The notes beneath the pieces are model-generated. The model saw only the letters and a list, made by a program, of their open reading frames with translations, searched no databases and was not told where the DNA came from. A stretch of DNA of 64,000 bases from Rubricoccus sp038746605. Its GTDB lineage: Bacteria > Bacteroidota > Rhodothermia > Rhodothermales > Rubricoccaceae. Position numbers and translations under genes: made by a program. Positions within the stretch are counted from its first letter, which is position 1. Every line of letters starts with the position of its first letter. Positions 1 to 8,939 of the stretch are shown piece after piece. The stretch lies in the NCBI GenBank assembly GCA_038746605.1, contig JBCDKM010000008.1, forward strand, positions 1 through 64,000. The letters run 5' to 3'.

Positions 1-49
1 GAGGAGCCCTCTCGATCCGAAACGAGTGGCGCCGATGCTCCGAGAGCAG

Positions 50-74
50 AGCGCTCCGTGACACATGGAGCGCT
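50..74. repeat. Short inverted repeat, hairpin
   Basis: AGCGCTCC and its exact complement GGAGCGCT are separated by 9 nt. No T tract follows on the plus side, so terminator function is unproven. The rest of 1-137 shows no gene I can support. Confidence 0.3.
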
Positions 75-137
75 AACCCGACATGCGCCTACTCCACGTT
101 TCGGAGCCTACTTGACATTCTCCTGATTATGGGGGTT

Positions 138-491
138 CTACCGCATCTGGACGCCAGTTATCGCCCCGTCATTGAATAGCATGTCTACGACGATCAGCAC
201 CCCCCACAGTAACATGATTGCGGCCCAGACCGCAGATGCCCGGGCGAACCAGTAAAGCCCCGGTTCGTCGTGTCGGTTGTAAGCACGGTCAGGAAAGCGC
301 CCCTCGCACTTGCGCACCTTGTCGATTGCGAAGACGCTCCACGGAACGCCCACCATAACGATGAGCGCTACGATCTCGCTTCTTCCAGCCAGCGTTCCGA
401 TCACAACTGCCGCGAATACACCCCAGATGGTGCTGATGAGGCCGAAGCACGGAGGAGCAGACTGGACCTGCTTTGGGGCGTTTGGCTCCAT
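138..491 (-). CDS. Small membrane protein, unknown function
   Basis: This 117-residue protein has about three hydrophobic segments (roughly residues 18-36, 40-56 and 86-106) joined by a charged loop near residues 58-80. It is probably an inner-membrane protein. The start is the only ATG giving a sensible N-terminus. It is transcribed away from mutS, and the 255-bp gap between the two starts must hold divergent promoters. Base composition is less GC-rich than in mutS. I do not recognise a family; reality rests on the membrane pattern and the lack of a better frame. Confidence 0.55.
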   Translation of the reverse strand: MEPNAPKQVQSAPPCFGLISTIWGVFAAVVIGTLAGRSEIVALIVMVGVPWSVFAIDKVRKCEGRFPDRAYNRHDEPGLYWFARASAVWAAIMLLWGVLIVVDMLFNDGAITGVQMR

Positions 492-746
492 TTGCTGGAA
501 TGCGGTAGAACCAGTACTTCAGCCGATTGTCTGTCGGCATAAGGGCGGGATTGGAAAATATACACGCCTCCATTCGGTATAAGAGACCGGAGGCGCTCAT
601 ATGCGGAATCGGCCGCCCCCCGCCTTTAACCTCTCCGCGACCGACTGGCGAATACTCTCGGTGAGGGCGACCGCCAGCGCCGCGCCAGTTGCCACGTAGC
701 TGGCAGCGGCCGTCTCTACCTTCCGTGAAACGACGAGAGACCTCCC
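492..746. other. Intergenic region between divergent starts
   Basis: Separates the small membrane protein from mutS. The stretch around 555-605 is AT-richer and contains TATAAG-like words that could be promoter parts, but no promoter can be assigned with confidence. No gene seen. Confidence 0.4.
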
Positions 747-3539
747 GTGTCCGACCAGAACGACCTCTTCCTGAACGAAAAAGAACGCCGCCGACAGAAG
801 AAGACGCCGCTCATGCGGCAGTACTGGAAGATCAAGGACCGCCACCCCGGCACCCTCCTGCTCTTCCGCATGGGCGACTTCTACGAGACCTTCGAGCAGG
901 ACGCCGTCATCGTCTCGGACGTGCTCGGCATCACGCTCACCAAGCGCGGCAACGGCGCGAGCGAGGACACGCCGCTGGCGGGCTTCCCGCACCACGCCAT
1001 CGACCAGCACCTGCCGAAGCTGGTCCAGGCCGGACATCGCGTGGCGGTCTGCGAGCAGCTGGAAGACCCCAAGATGGCGCGCAAAATCGTGAAGCGAGGC
1101 GTGGTGGAGGTGGTCACGCCGGGCGTGGCCTTCCGCGACACACTCCTCACGCCGAAGCACGCGACCTACCTCGCGGCCGTCCACTGGGGCGAGGGGCGCG
1201 ACGCCGGGCGCGCGGGTGTCGCCTTCGCGGACGCCACCACCGGCGAATTCTTTGTCGCCGAGACCGAGGCGGCCCGCCTCGGGCACGTGCTCGGCACCAT
1301 CGCGCCCGCCGAACTCCTGGTGGACAAGCGCCGGAAGGGCGACGGGCAGCGCCTTGCGAACGGCTTCGGCGCCGCGCTCACGCCGCAGGAAGACTGGGTC
1401 TTCGGGCTGGACTTCGGGACGGAGACGCTGCTGCGCCACTTCCAGACGCACAGCCTCAAAGGCTTCGGCGTGGACGACCTCGACCTCGGGACCGTCGCCG
1501 CCGGGGCCGTGCTCTACTACCTCGGCGAGACGCAGAAGGGCCGCCTCCCGCACATCCGGCGCATCCGCCGCTACCGCGCCGAGGACCACCTCGCGCTGGA
1601 CCCTGCCACGAAGCGCAACCTGGAACTGACCGCCAGCATGGCCGATGGCCGCCGCGACGGGTCGCTCGTCAACGTGCTGGACGAGACGCAGACGCCGATG
1701 GGCGGTCGGCTTCTCCGCCAGTGGCTCGTGCGTCCACTCCGCGATGTGGGCCGCATCCGCGCCCGCCTGGATGCCGTGGAGGCGCTCCACACGTCCGGCA
1801 CGCTGCGGCGGAAGGTCCGCGAGTCGCTCCGCCACGTGGGCGACCTGGAGCGGCTGGCAGGCAAGGTCTGCACCGGCCGCGCGACGCCCCGCGACATGGT
1901 GGCGCTGCGCCTCACCCTCGCGCAGATCCCCGAGATCAAGGCCACGCTGGAGGAAGAAGGCGCCGAAGCCCTCGCCGCGCTCCGTGACCGCCTCGCCCTC
2001 TGCGCCGACGTGCGCGACCGCATCGCGCAGACCCTCGTGGACGAGCCGCCCGCCAAGATGGACGGCGGCAACTACATCCGCCCCGGCTTCAGCGCCGAGC
2101 TGGACGAGTTGCGACAGATCGCGAGAGGTGGGAAGGAGTACCTCGCGGAACTCCAGGCGTGCGAGAGCAAGCGGACCGGCATCCCGAGCCTCAAAATCGG
2201 CTACAACAAGGTCTTCGGGTACTACCTCGAAGTGACCAACGCGCACAAGGAGAAGGCGCCGGAGGACTGGATCCGCAAGCAGACGCTCGTCAACGCCGAG
2301 CGCTACATCACGCCGGAACTCAAGACGTACGAGGAGAAGATCCTGACCGCCCAGGAGCGGAGCGCGGAGCTGGAAACGAGTCTCTTCGCGGAGCTTCGGA
2401 TGCGCGTGGCCGAGGAGGTGGAACCGTTGCAGGCCAACGCCTTCGCCCTCGCCACGCTCGATGTGTTCGCCGGGCTGGCGGAGACGGCCGAGCGGCATCG
2501 CTACGTCCGCCCCGAGGTGGACGAGAGCGCCGTGCTGGAGATCGAGGACGGGCGGCACCCGGTCGTGGAGACCTCGCTGCCCGCAGGCGAAGCGTTCGTG
2601 CCCAACTCGGTCCGCCTCGCGGCGCCGGTGGGCGAGGAGGCTGCGCGCGCTGAGAGCGACGGCCAAGTCCTCGTCATCACGGGGCCGAACATGGCGGGCA
2701 AGAGCGTCGTGCTGCGGCAGACGGGGCTCATCGTGCTCCTCGCCCAGGTCGGCTCCTTCGTGCCTGCTCATCGCGCGAGGGTGGGTGTGGTGGACGCGCT
2801 CTTCACGCGCGTCGGCGCCAGCGACAACCTCGCGGCGGGGGAGAGCACGTTCCTCGTGGAGATGAACGAGGCGGCCAACATCCTCAACAACGCGACGGCG
2901 CGTTCCCTCGTCCTGCTCGATGAGGTGGGTCGAGGCACGAGCACCTTCGACGGGCTCTCGATCGCGTGGAGCATCGTGGAGCACCTTCACGAGACGCCCG
3001 AGGTGCAGGCACGCACGCTCTTCGCCACCCACTACCACGAACTGAACGCGCTGGCCGACCGGCTGGAGCGCGTCAAGAGCTTCTCGGTGCGTGTCCAGGA
3101 GCACGAGGGGCGCATCGTGTTTCTCCGCACGCTCGTGCCGGGTGGCACGGACCACTCGTTCGGCATCGAGGTCGCGAAGATGGCGGGGCTGCCGCAGGCG
3201 GTGGTGCGCCGCGCGAAGGAGGTGCTCCGCCACCTCCAGGCGCACGACGTGGCAGGCGAGGTCGGCGTTCGCGGCCATTCGGATCCCAGCGGTGAGACTG
3301 CCCGCCTCGGCACCGAGGCTGGGGGAGCGGCGGAGGTAGCGGGCGATGGGGCGGCCGGTGTCCCCACCCTCGCGCCCACCGCCGCCGCCAGCGTGCCCGC
3401 GCCGGGCGTCGCGGTGGAGGTCGTGCCGGATCCCGTCGGGGAGTCGCTCAAGGACGCCGTGGCAGACCTCGACCCGGATCGGATGACGCCCATCGAGGCG
3501 CTGGTCGCCCTCTCAGAGCTACGCCGCCTGCTGCGGTAG
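747..3539 (+). CDS. mutS: DNA mismatch repair protein MutS
   Basis: MutS binds mismatches and small loops and recruits MutL. Residues about 20-130 form the mismatch-binding domain with the Phe-x-Glu reader in MGDFYETF. The lever/clamp region follows. The ATPase domain has the Walker A motif GPNMAGKS near residue 645 and Walker B LLDEVGRGTSTFDG near 721. Length 930 is somewhat above typical (about 850-900). Part of the excess is a C-terminal tail carrying the palindromic element, read as ARLGTEAGG around residue 852, in a region that varies in the family. The start is GTG at 747. An 893-codon open frame on the opposite strand is a GC-driven shadow. Confidence 0.97.
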   Translation: MSDQNDLFLNEKERRRQKKTPLMRQYWKIKDRHPGTLLLFRMGDFYETFEQDAVIVSDVLGITLTKRGNGASEDTPLAGFPHHAIDQHLPKLVQAGHRVAVCEQLEDPKMARKIVKRGVVEVVTPGVAFRDTLLTPKHATYLAAVHWGEGRDAGRAGVAFADATTGEFFVAETEAARLGHVLGTIAPAELLVDKRRKGDGQRLANGFGAALTPQEDWVFGLDFGTETLLRHFQTHSLKGFGVDDLDLGTVAAGAVLYYLGETQKGRLPHIRRIRRYRAEDHLALDPATKRNLELTASMADGRRDGSLVNVLDETQTPMGGRLLRQWLVRPLRDVGRIRARLDAVEALHTSGTLRRKVRESLRHVGDLERLAGKVCTGRATPRDMVALRLTLAQIPEIKATLEEEGAEALAALRDRLALCADVRDRIAQTLVDEPPAKMDGGNYIRPGFSAELDELRQIARGGKEYLAELQACESKRTGIPSLKIGYNKVFGYYLEVTNAHKEKAPEDWIRKQTLVNAERYITPELKTYEEKILTAQERSAELETSLFAELRMRVAEEVEPLQANAFALATLDVFAGLAETAERHRYVRPEVDESAVLEIEDGRHPVVETSLPAGEAFVPNSVRLAAPVGEEAARAESDGQVLVITGPNMAGKSVVLRQTGLIVLLAQVGSFVPAHRARVGVVDALFTRVGASDNLAAGESTFLVEMNEAANILNNATARSLVLLDEVGRGTSTFDGLSIAWSIVEHLHETPEVQARTLFATHYHELNALADRLERVKSFSVRVQEHEGRIVFLRTLVPGGTDHSFGIEVAKMAGLPQAVVRRAKEVLRHLQAHDVAGEVGVRGHSDPSGETARLGTEAGGAAEVAGDGAAGVPTLAPTAAASVPAPGVAVEVVPDPVGESLKDAVADLDPDRMTPIEALVALSELRRLLR
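3300..3323. repeat. Palindromic element inside mutS
   Basis: Short-form copy (GCCCGCCTCGG + CACCGAGGCTGGGG), in frame in the variable C-terminal tail of MutS and translated as ARLGTEAGG. Confidence 0.85.
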
Positions 3540-3541
3540 GC

Positions 3542-3558
3542 GTCGCCTCGGCAGCGAC
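3542..3558. terminator. Small hairpin after mutS
   Basis: GTCGC and GCGAC flank a 7-nt loop directly after the mutS stop. It is short and has no T tract. Confidence 0.3.
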
Positions 3559-3576
3559 GACGGGTATCGGGTCCGT

Positions 3577-3599
3577 CCACCTCGGCACCGAGGCGGGCA
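3577..3599. repeat. Palindromic element, mutS-efp gap
   Basis: Short-form copy, CCACCTCGGCACC plus GAGGCGGGC; the left arm has one change. Between mutS and efp. Confidence 0.85.
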
Positions 3600-3715
3600 G
3601 GGCGGGAACAGAGCGTGGGAATGACACAGGGGGAGACCCATGCCCTCCCGAGATGCCGTTGCATGCAACAGCGCTACAGGAAAGGCTGGATGGAGGTCCG
3701 GAGACCGGTTTGCTT

Positions 3716-3757
3716 CCAGAACCCAGAACCCAGAACCCAGAACCCAGAACCCAGAAC
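3716..3757 (+). repeat. Six tandem 7-bp repeats (CCAGAAC)
   Basis: Six perfect head-to-tail copies of CCAGAAC, about 80 bp upstream of the efp start. There are no spacers, so this is not a CRISPR array. The rest of 3600-3838 shows no gene. Confidence 0.95.
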
Positions 3758-3838
3758 TCCACTTCTCGCCTGCCCTTCACTCTGCTAGAGCCTGCCCCCG
3801 GCTAGCTTTCGCGCGATTCCTCTGATTCTGACCCTCCT

Positions 3839-4408
3839 ATGGCCTCCACCTCTGACTTCCGTAACGGCCTCGTCCTCAACTGGAAGAACGACATCTGGCA
3901 GATCGTCGAGTTCATGCACGTCAAGCCCGGCAAGGGCGGGGCGTTCGTGCGCGGCAAGCTCAAGAACGTCCGCAATGGCAAGATCGTGGACACCACCTTC
4001 CGCGCCGGGGAGAAGGTGGAGACGGTCCGCGTGGAGCGCCGCCAGATGCAGTACCTCTACGAGGACGACCTCGGCCTGCACTTCATGAACACCGAGACCT
4101 ACGAGCAGCGGACGCTCCGCTCCGACCTCGTGACCGGCAAAGAGTTCATCAAGGAGGGCGGCATGATCGACGTGCTCTTCGACGCGGGAACGGACGAGCC
4201 GCTCAACGTGGAGTTGCCGCGTCAGGTGGAACTGGTCGTCACCAAGACCGACCCCGGCCTTAAGGGCGACACGGCCACGGGCGCGACGAAGCCCGCCGAG
4301 GTGGAGTCTGGCGCGACGGTCAACGTCCCCCTCTTCATCAACGAGGGCGACGTGATCCGCGTGGACACCGAGAGCGGTTCCTACCAGACGCGCGTCTCGG
4401 CCGCCTGA
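3839..4408 (+). CDS. efp: Elongation factor P
   Basis: EF-P binds between the P and E sites of stalled ribosomes and restores peptide bond formation at polyproline runs. The 189-residue length and three-domain layout are standard. The KOW-like N-terminal domain carries the loop PGKGGAF, placing the modifiable lysine at Lys32. No lysine-modifying enzyme is in the window. It is a single gene: 300 bp of repeats precede it and a strong hairpin follows. Start ATG at 3839 gives the usual N-terminus. Confidence 0.97.
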   Translation: MASTSDFRNGLVLNWKNDIWQIVEFMHVKPGKGGAFVRGKLKNVRNGKIVDTTFRAGEKVETVRVERRQMQYLYEDDLGLHFMNTETYEQRTLRSDLVTGKEFIKEGGMIDVLFDAGTDEPLNVELPRQVELVVTKTDPGLKGDTATGATKPAEVESGATVNVPLFINEGDVIRVDTESGSYQTRVSAA

Positions 4409-4412
4409 CCCT

Positions 4413-4450
4413 GCCCGCCTCGGTGTCCCCATGGACGGACCGAGGCGGAC
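4413..4450. repeat. Palindromic element, long form, after efp
   Basis: Arms CCCGCCTCGGT and ACCGAGGCGGA are separated by a centre containing CCCCATGGACG. It directly follows the efp stop and stands next to a stronger hairpin. Confidence 0.8.
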
Positions 4451-4457
4451 CGACCCC

Positions 4458-4500
4458 GAACCGCCCCGCTGGCTCTCGTCCGGCGGGGCGGTTCTCGTTT
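4458..4500. terminator. Terminator between convergent genes
   Basis: A perfect 12-bp GC-rich stem (GAACCGCCCCGC with GCGGGGCGGTTC, 4458-4469/4483-4494) is followed by TCGTTT. It lies between efp and the minus-strand cohesin gene and could serve both. Confidence 0.8.
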
Positions 4501-4502
4501 CG

Positions 4503-6836
4503 TCACCGCACGACGGTGAGGCGGGCTACGTCCGCGCGTTCCCCTGCGATCACTCGCACGAGATAGGCGCCCGGCGCGAGGGTGCCGCTCTGGAGCCTGA
4601 CGGTGTGGGCACCCGCCCCTAGCGGCCCCTCGTGGAGCACGGCGACTTCGCGGCCGAGCGCGTCGAAGACCGACACTCGCGCGGCGGATGCAGCGCTGTC
4701 CATCCCGAGGTGGATCGCGGCCGTGCCGCGCGTGGGGTTGGGCGAGACGGCCTCCAGCCCGAACGCGACGCCGACCGGCGCCTCTTGGCCCGCGACCGCG
4801 AACGCGCTGCCGATGCTGACCGAGAGCGGGTCGGCCGGGACCGAGCCAGAGGGTGTGCCGAGCGTGAGCCGCGACAGGCCGACCGTCGCCGGGCCCGCCA
4901 TCAGTGAGGCCACGCGGAGCGTGACGACGACGAGGTCCCCCGTGCCTGAGAGCGTCTCGGCGCCCCGCTTCCGGGTCGCGGCGGCGTCCACGCCGCCGGG
5001 TACGGCGGCCCACAGATCGAGCACGTCTCCGTCGTCCAAGAGGGGGCTGGCGGCAGCACCCACAGGCTCCAACTCCGCCGGGAGAGCGAGCAGCGCGGCA
5101 GCGCCGAGCACGTCCGTGGCGCTGGCGGAGACCATGACGGGAATCTCGGTCCCGACCGGCTGCGGCGCGAGGACGACCTCGGCGAGAGGCTCGGTCGCGC
5201 CCTTCGCCGCGACAGCCCCCGCCTCCGCTCCCCTCGCCTCGGTGCCGAGGCGGGCAGACCCGCGCGAGGCGACGGACCGCACGCCGGGACGGGTGGCCTC
5301 GGGACGCGGCGCGGTCTGCGTCCGGCCGAAGTTGAGACCCACGGCGAGCACATCGGCATTGTTGATGGTGCCGTCGCCGTTGGCGTCGATGTACGTGTCG
5401 GAGAGCGCGGGCCATGGTGTGGCCGTTTTGGCCTCCCAGGTGATGCCTTGCTCGGCGGCGTCTCGCGCGGGACCCGTTACCCCGAACCTCGCGCCGATGG
5501 GGAGCAGGTCCTGCGCGTCCACGAGGCCGCTGTCGTCGGTATCGCCAGGCCACACGACCAGAGTCGGGAGGAGGGTCAGCGTGAGGTCCTGCGGCCCCAG
5601 CGCGAGAGGCGCGCCCTGGCTGTCGTTCGCGGTCGGGGCAGAGAGGTCGAGGACCTGATCGCCGTTGAGGTCTGCGGTGAGCGTCAAGATGGCGACGGGG
5701 ACGCGGCCATCGAGCCCAGTGGCGCACACGTCGCCGCGAAGGGAGAACGCCATCGCGAGGGCGTCGGTGGGGGTGCCGCTCTCGAACGTCTGGAACACGG
5801 TCGCGTCGGGCTGACCGTCGCCGGTGCAGTCGGTCTCCGGCGCCCTCGCGGAGACGACGCTCACACGACGGGTGCCATCGCCGAGCGCGTTGCTCAGGTC
5901 CACATCGAAGGCGACGCCGAAGAGGTCCGTCACCGAGTCCTCGGCGGTGCCTGCGTAGATCGTGACCTCGAACGGCCCGTCGCCGATGCGGATGTCGTCT
6001 GCTGGTCCCTCAGCGTAGAGCGGCGGCATGCCGCCGGAGGAGACCGGGCCGCTCAGCACGACGCTGTCGAGCGAGACGATCTCGGGATCGAAGATGGGCG
6101 TCTGGCTGGCGGCGATCTGGAGCGCGTCGAACGACCCGAGCAGCGTGGTGAAGGCCGTGCGGCTGACAGGTGTGTCGTCGGATGCGAGCCACCCGGCCTC
6201 GGTGAGTGGGACGGTGTACGTCTGGAAGCTCCCCGTGGGCACGGGCTCCACCTCGTAGGCGAACCGGTTGCCTTCGAAAATGAGGACGACTTCCGGGTTC
6301 TCCACCGGGGTCCCGTCGATGACCTCGACCGCCAGATTGAACGTCAGCGTGCCGCCGTAGAGAGCGTCGGCGGTCTGGCCGAGGTAGGCCTCTGGTGCCT
6401 CGAAGACGAAAACGTCGGGTGAGCCCTCCTCGTTGCCCTGGATGAAGCCGCCGCCGTCTGAAAGCCAGTCGAGGAACTGGGCGGTGGGGGCGGTCCAGCA
6501 CTCGGCGTCCGCGTCGAAGGTGGATACGATGGGGAGTGTCCCGCCGGGAGGGGCGCACGAGGAAGCAGCGGACGAGGCGTACCAGAAGCCGCCTTCGAGT
6601 GTGAGGTCGCCAGCGGTGGAGCGTCCCGGCGCGACCCCGCCCACGCTGCTGCCGAGGCGGAGGCTACCGGACGGTGTCGCGGTGGTGCCGCCTGCGGCGA
6701 AGAGGCCCTGGAGTTGCGCAGGGGCTACGGCCGCCCGGCTGCCGGACGGCACGGGCGAGGCCGAGCGCGAGGTGGGTTGTGCGGACGCGGGGAGGGCGAG
6801 AAGCACCGCCAGCGCGGCGAGGGAAACGCGTGTCAT
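4503..6836 (-). CDS. Secreted laminin B/cohesin-dockerin protein with T9SS signal
   Basis: Exported surface or extracellular protein of 777 residues. A signal peptide ends in PASAQ near residue 20. Residues about 125-265 resemble a laminin B (domain IV) module, and 270-425 a cohesin-like beta domain. Two dockerin-type calcium loops follow: GDTDDSGLVDAQDLL near 430 and DANGDGTINNADVL near 482. A second cohesin-like region leads to a C-terminal type A T9SS sorting domain (SPNPTRG ... GAYLVRV). The palindromic element is read as SARLGTEARG in the Ala-rich linker near residue 527. The domain pairing suggests an outer-surface assembly protein; the ligand is unknown. Confidence 0.8.
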   Translation of the reverse strand: MTRVSLAALAVLLALPASAQPTSRSASPVPSGSRAAVAPAQLQGLFAAGGTTATPSGSLRLGSSVGGVAPGRSTAGDLTLEGGFWYASSAASSCAPPGGTLPIVSTFDADAECWTAPTAQFLDWLSDGGGFIQGNEEGSPDVFVFEAPEAYLGQTADALYGGTLTFNLAVEVIDGTPVENPEVVLIFEGNRFAYEVEPVPTGSFQTYTVPLTEAGWLASDDTPVSRTAFTTLLGSFDALQIAASQTPIFDPEIVSLDSVVLSGPVSSGGMPPLYAEGPADDIRIGDGPFEVTIYAGTAEDSVTDLFGVAFDVDLSNALGDGTRRVSVVSARAPETDCTGDGQPDATVFQTFESGTPTDALAMAFSLRGDVCATGLDGRVPVAILTLTADLNGDQVLDLSAPTANDSQGAPLALGPQDLTLTLLPTLVVWPGDTDDSGLVDAQDLLPIGARFGVTGPARDAAEQGITWEAKTATPWPALSDTYIDANGDGTINNADVLAVGLNFGRTQTAPRPEATRPGVRSVASRGSARLGTEARGAEAGAVAAKGATEPLAEVVLAPQPVGTEIPVMVSASATDVLGAAALLALPAELEPVGAAASPLLDDGDVLDLWAAVPGGVDAAATRKRGAETLSGTGDLVVVTLRVASLMAGPATVGLSRLTLGTPSGSVPADPLSVSIGSAFAVAGQEAPVGVAFGLEAVSPNPTRGTAAIHLGMDSAASAARVSVFDALGREVAVLHEGPLGAGAHTVRLQSGTLAPGAYLVRVIAGERADVARLTVVR
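5235..5255. repeat. Palindromic element inside cohesin gene
   Basis: Short-form copy CGCCTCGGTGCCGAGGCGGG. It is in frame on the minus strand, in the linker between the dockerin pair and the second cohesin-like region. Confidence 0.85.
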
Positions 6837-6854
6837 TGTGCAGGGGGCGAAGGG

Positions 6855-8795
6855 TTAGCGGTTGGAGCGGCGCTGGGCCTCGCGGCGGGCCTCTTCCTCA
6901 GCGACTTCCTGCTCGCGCTGGAGGCGCTCGGCCTCACGGGCTTCGCGCTCGGCGGCCTCTGCCGCCAGACGGGCGCGTCCCTCAGCCGTCAGCTCGCTCG
7001 GTCCGTCCGCCTCGAGCGCGATGGCGAGCGAGGCGTCGAGGCCGAACGCTTCAGGGTGGACATACCGGCCGGGTTGTGCTTTCTGCGCGACGGCCTCGCG
7101 GGCGTTGGTCCGCGCCCACGCATCCTGCCGCACGCCCTCCACGCGCCACGAGACCTCCACGCCAGGCTCGCTCGTGCGGATCGTGAACCGGCCTCCCGTC
7201 ATCTTCTCGCCGACGATGGCCTGCGCGAAGCTGCCGATGGCGGTGAGCTGGTAGCGGAAGTCGCCTGCGAGCGCCTCCGCGTAGGCCGGGAGCGTGACCG
7301 AGGCGGACCCGCTCGCGTCCGTGACCACGTTCCCGCTGAAGGCGACGAGGCGCTCGTCGGAGATCGCGGCGGGGAGGGTAAGGGTGCGGGCCTCGGGCGC
7401 GGTGGGGTCGTCGAGGTGAGCGGCGGCCTCGCCTACGAGTGCCGGGCCGGTCAGCGAAGTGACGCCGCTATTATCAACGCGGAAGACGGGAAGACCAAGT
7501 CTGTTGAAAACCCGGAACTCGCTCAGATTTCCCCCTGCAACATCGATAAATACATCCACATTGTCTTGGGATCTGAGGAGCAGGTCACTGCTGGAGTACG
7601 AGGGATCACTCGCGAGAATGCCGTCGTCCCCAGTTGAGCTCGCATCGATCGCACCGAGCACGAGATCAGCTACACTAAAGCCATTCGAACGGAGATAATT
7701 GCCGTCGGAGCCCGTCGCTTCGATGCCGTGTTCCCGCGCTCCGACAACTTTGACGCCGTCGCCGCCCGCATCGTCGACTTGAACACCGCTCCGCGAAACA
7801 TCCGGTCTTCCGTCACCGTCGGTGTCACCGCTCGTACCAATGAGAAGACCATCGCCTGCAGTCCTGGAGACCCAGACGCCGTTTCCGCCCGTGTAGTCGA
7901 CAAAGACGCCATCCAAGCCCGCACGGAAGACGTCAATACCATTTTGATCTGATGTTCTGATACGTATTCCGTTATTGGAAGCGTAGTCAACGAAGACGCC
8001 GTCTTCGCCCGCGCTGCCGATGCGGACGCCGTCTTCGCCCGCGCTGCTGACGCGGACGCCGTCTTCGCCCGCGCTGCCGACGCGGACGCCGTTGGCGCCC
8101 GCGATGTCGATGCGGAAGCCGTCGTCGCCCGCGGTGTTGACGAAGACGCCGTCGCTGCCTGCGTTGATGACTCGAACGCCGTCGGCGCCTGCGTCGTTGA
8201 TGTAGACAGCGCTTCCCGATGTGCGGTCCGCATAGAGGGCAGCCGAGACGGAATCTGCGACGAACCCGAAGGAGGCAGAGTCCGCCCGGAACGCGACGCT
8301 GAGGCCAACGCCGAAACGGTTATACGTTCTCCCGATGCTAGCTCGCGCCGTCGTGTAGCCGAACACATCGGTCGGCACGTCGAGGCGGCCGGAGAACGGA
8401 AGCGTGAGCGTGCCGCCGTCGCCCTCAATCGCGCGGTACGCCGTCGGCACCGCGCCGAGTGGAACGGGCCCAAACGTCCGTGGTGTGCCCGAGGGGTCGA
8501 GCGTAACCGTCAGCGTGGGCGCGTCGGCGAAGTCGATGCCCGCGATGGTCGCGACGGAGCCGAGGTAGTGCGTGAACACGCCGCCGACCGTCTGCACGGT
8601 GGCGGTCTCCGTCCACGTCCCGCCAGCGGCATCGGCGAGGACGAAGGCAACGGTCTGGGGACCGTCCGGCACAGGATCGCCTGCAGCGTCGGTGAGGCGA
8701 GCCTGGTAGGGGATTTGCTCAGTGGCGGAGGACTGCGCGAGCGCGGGGCTGGCAGTGACGAGAAGGGTCGCGAGGGCGAAGAGGGAGCGTCGCAT
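6855..8795 (-). CDS. Secreted protein with 10-residue tandem repeats and coiled-coil tail
   Basis: Exported protein of 646 residues. The ATG at 8795 is chosen because it starts a signal peptide ending ALAQ; the frame remains open far upstream only by chance. After an N-terminal beta domain, residues about 190-330 hold roughly twelve 10-residue repeats of the type GVRVGSAGED, which would form a beta-helix or roll. A further beta-rich region follows, then a charged helical tail of Glu/Ala/Arg heptads ending RRSNR. There is no T9SS signal at the end. It lies 18 bp downstream of... the cohesin gene start on the same strand, so this gene is upstream in the same transcript. Binding partner unknown. 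Confidence 0.75.
   Translation of the reverse strand: MRRSLFALATLLVTASPALAQSSATEQIPYQARLTDAAGDPVPDGPQTVAFVLADAAGGTWTETATVQTVGGVFTHYLGSVATIAGIDFADAPTLTVTLDPSGTPRTFGPVPLGAVPTAYRAIEGDGGTLTLPFSGRLDVPTDVFGYTTARASIGRTYNRFGVGLSVAFRADSASFGFVADSVSAALYADRTSGSAVYINDAGADGVRVINAGSDGVFVNTAGDDGFRIDIAGANGVRVGSAGEDGVRVSSAGEDGVRIGSAGEDGVFVDYASNNGIRIRTSDQNGIDVFRAGLDGVFVDYTGGNGVWVSRTAGDGLLIGTSGDTDGDGRPDVSRSGVQVDDAGGDGVKVVGAREHGIEATGSDGNYLRSNGFSVADLVLGAIDASSTGDDGILASDPSYSSSDLLLRSQDNVDVFIDVAGGNLSEFRVFNRLGLPVFRVDNSGVTSLTGPALVGEAAAHLDDPTAPEARTLTLPAAISDERLVAFSGNVVTDASGSASVTLPAYAEALAGDFRYQLTAIGSFAQAIVGEKMTGGRFTIRTSEPGVEVSWRVEGVRQDAWARTNAREAVAQKAQPGRYVHPEAFGLDASLAIALEADGPSELTAEGRARLAAEAAEREAREAERLQREQEVAEEEARREAQRRSNR
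7840..8210. repeat. 30-bp tandem repeats within coding sequence
   Basis: About a dozen units of 30 bp encode GVxVxxAGxD peptides. Units around 8010-8110 are nearly identical at DNA level (GACGCCGTCTTCGCCCGCGC recurring). The outer units have diverged. Confidence 0.85.
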
Positions 8796-8939
8796 GGGAA
8801 GCGAGAGAGTTCGTGAGAGCGAGGCATGGGGCCTCCGCCTCCCGAGACCCCCTTCCGCCTCGGGCTCCGTCACGGCTCCGAAAAAAGTGAGAACGGCTGC
8901 GCTCCGGTCGATAGGTTCGGGCGTCCGCTCCCCGCCCCG
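8796..8939. promoter_or_regulatory. Divergent promoter region
   Basis: These 144 bp separate the divergent starts of the repeat protein and the ECF sigma factor and so must contain both promoters. No specific -35/-10 pair could be assigned. Confidence 0.4.

Noticed and set aside
597..3278. 893-codon open frame opposite mutS
   Set aside because: Antisense to a clear MutS; His/Arg/Val/Glu-rich translation typical of GC-driven shadow frames.
3716..3757. CRISPR array
   Set aside because: Contiguous 7-bp units without spacers and no cas genes.
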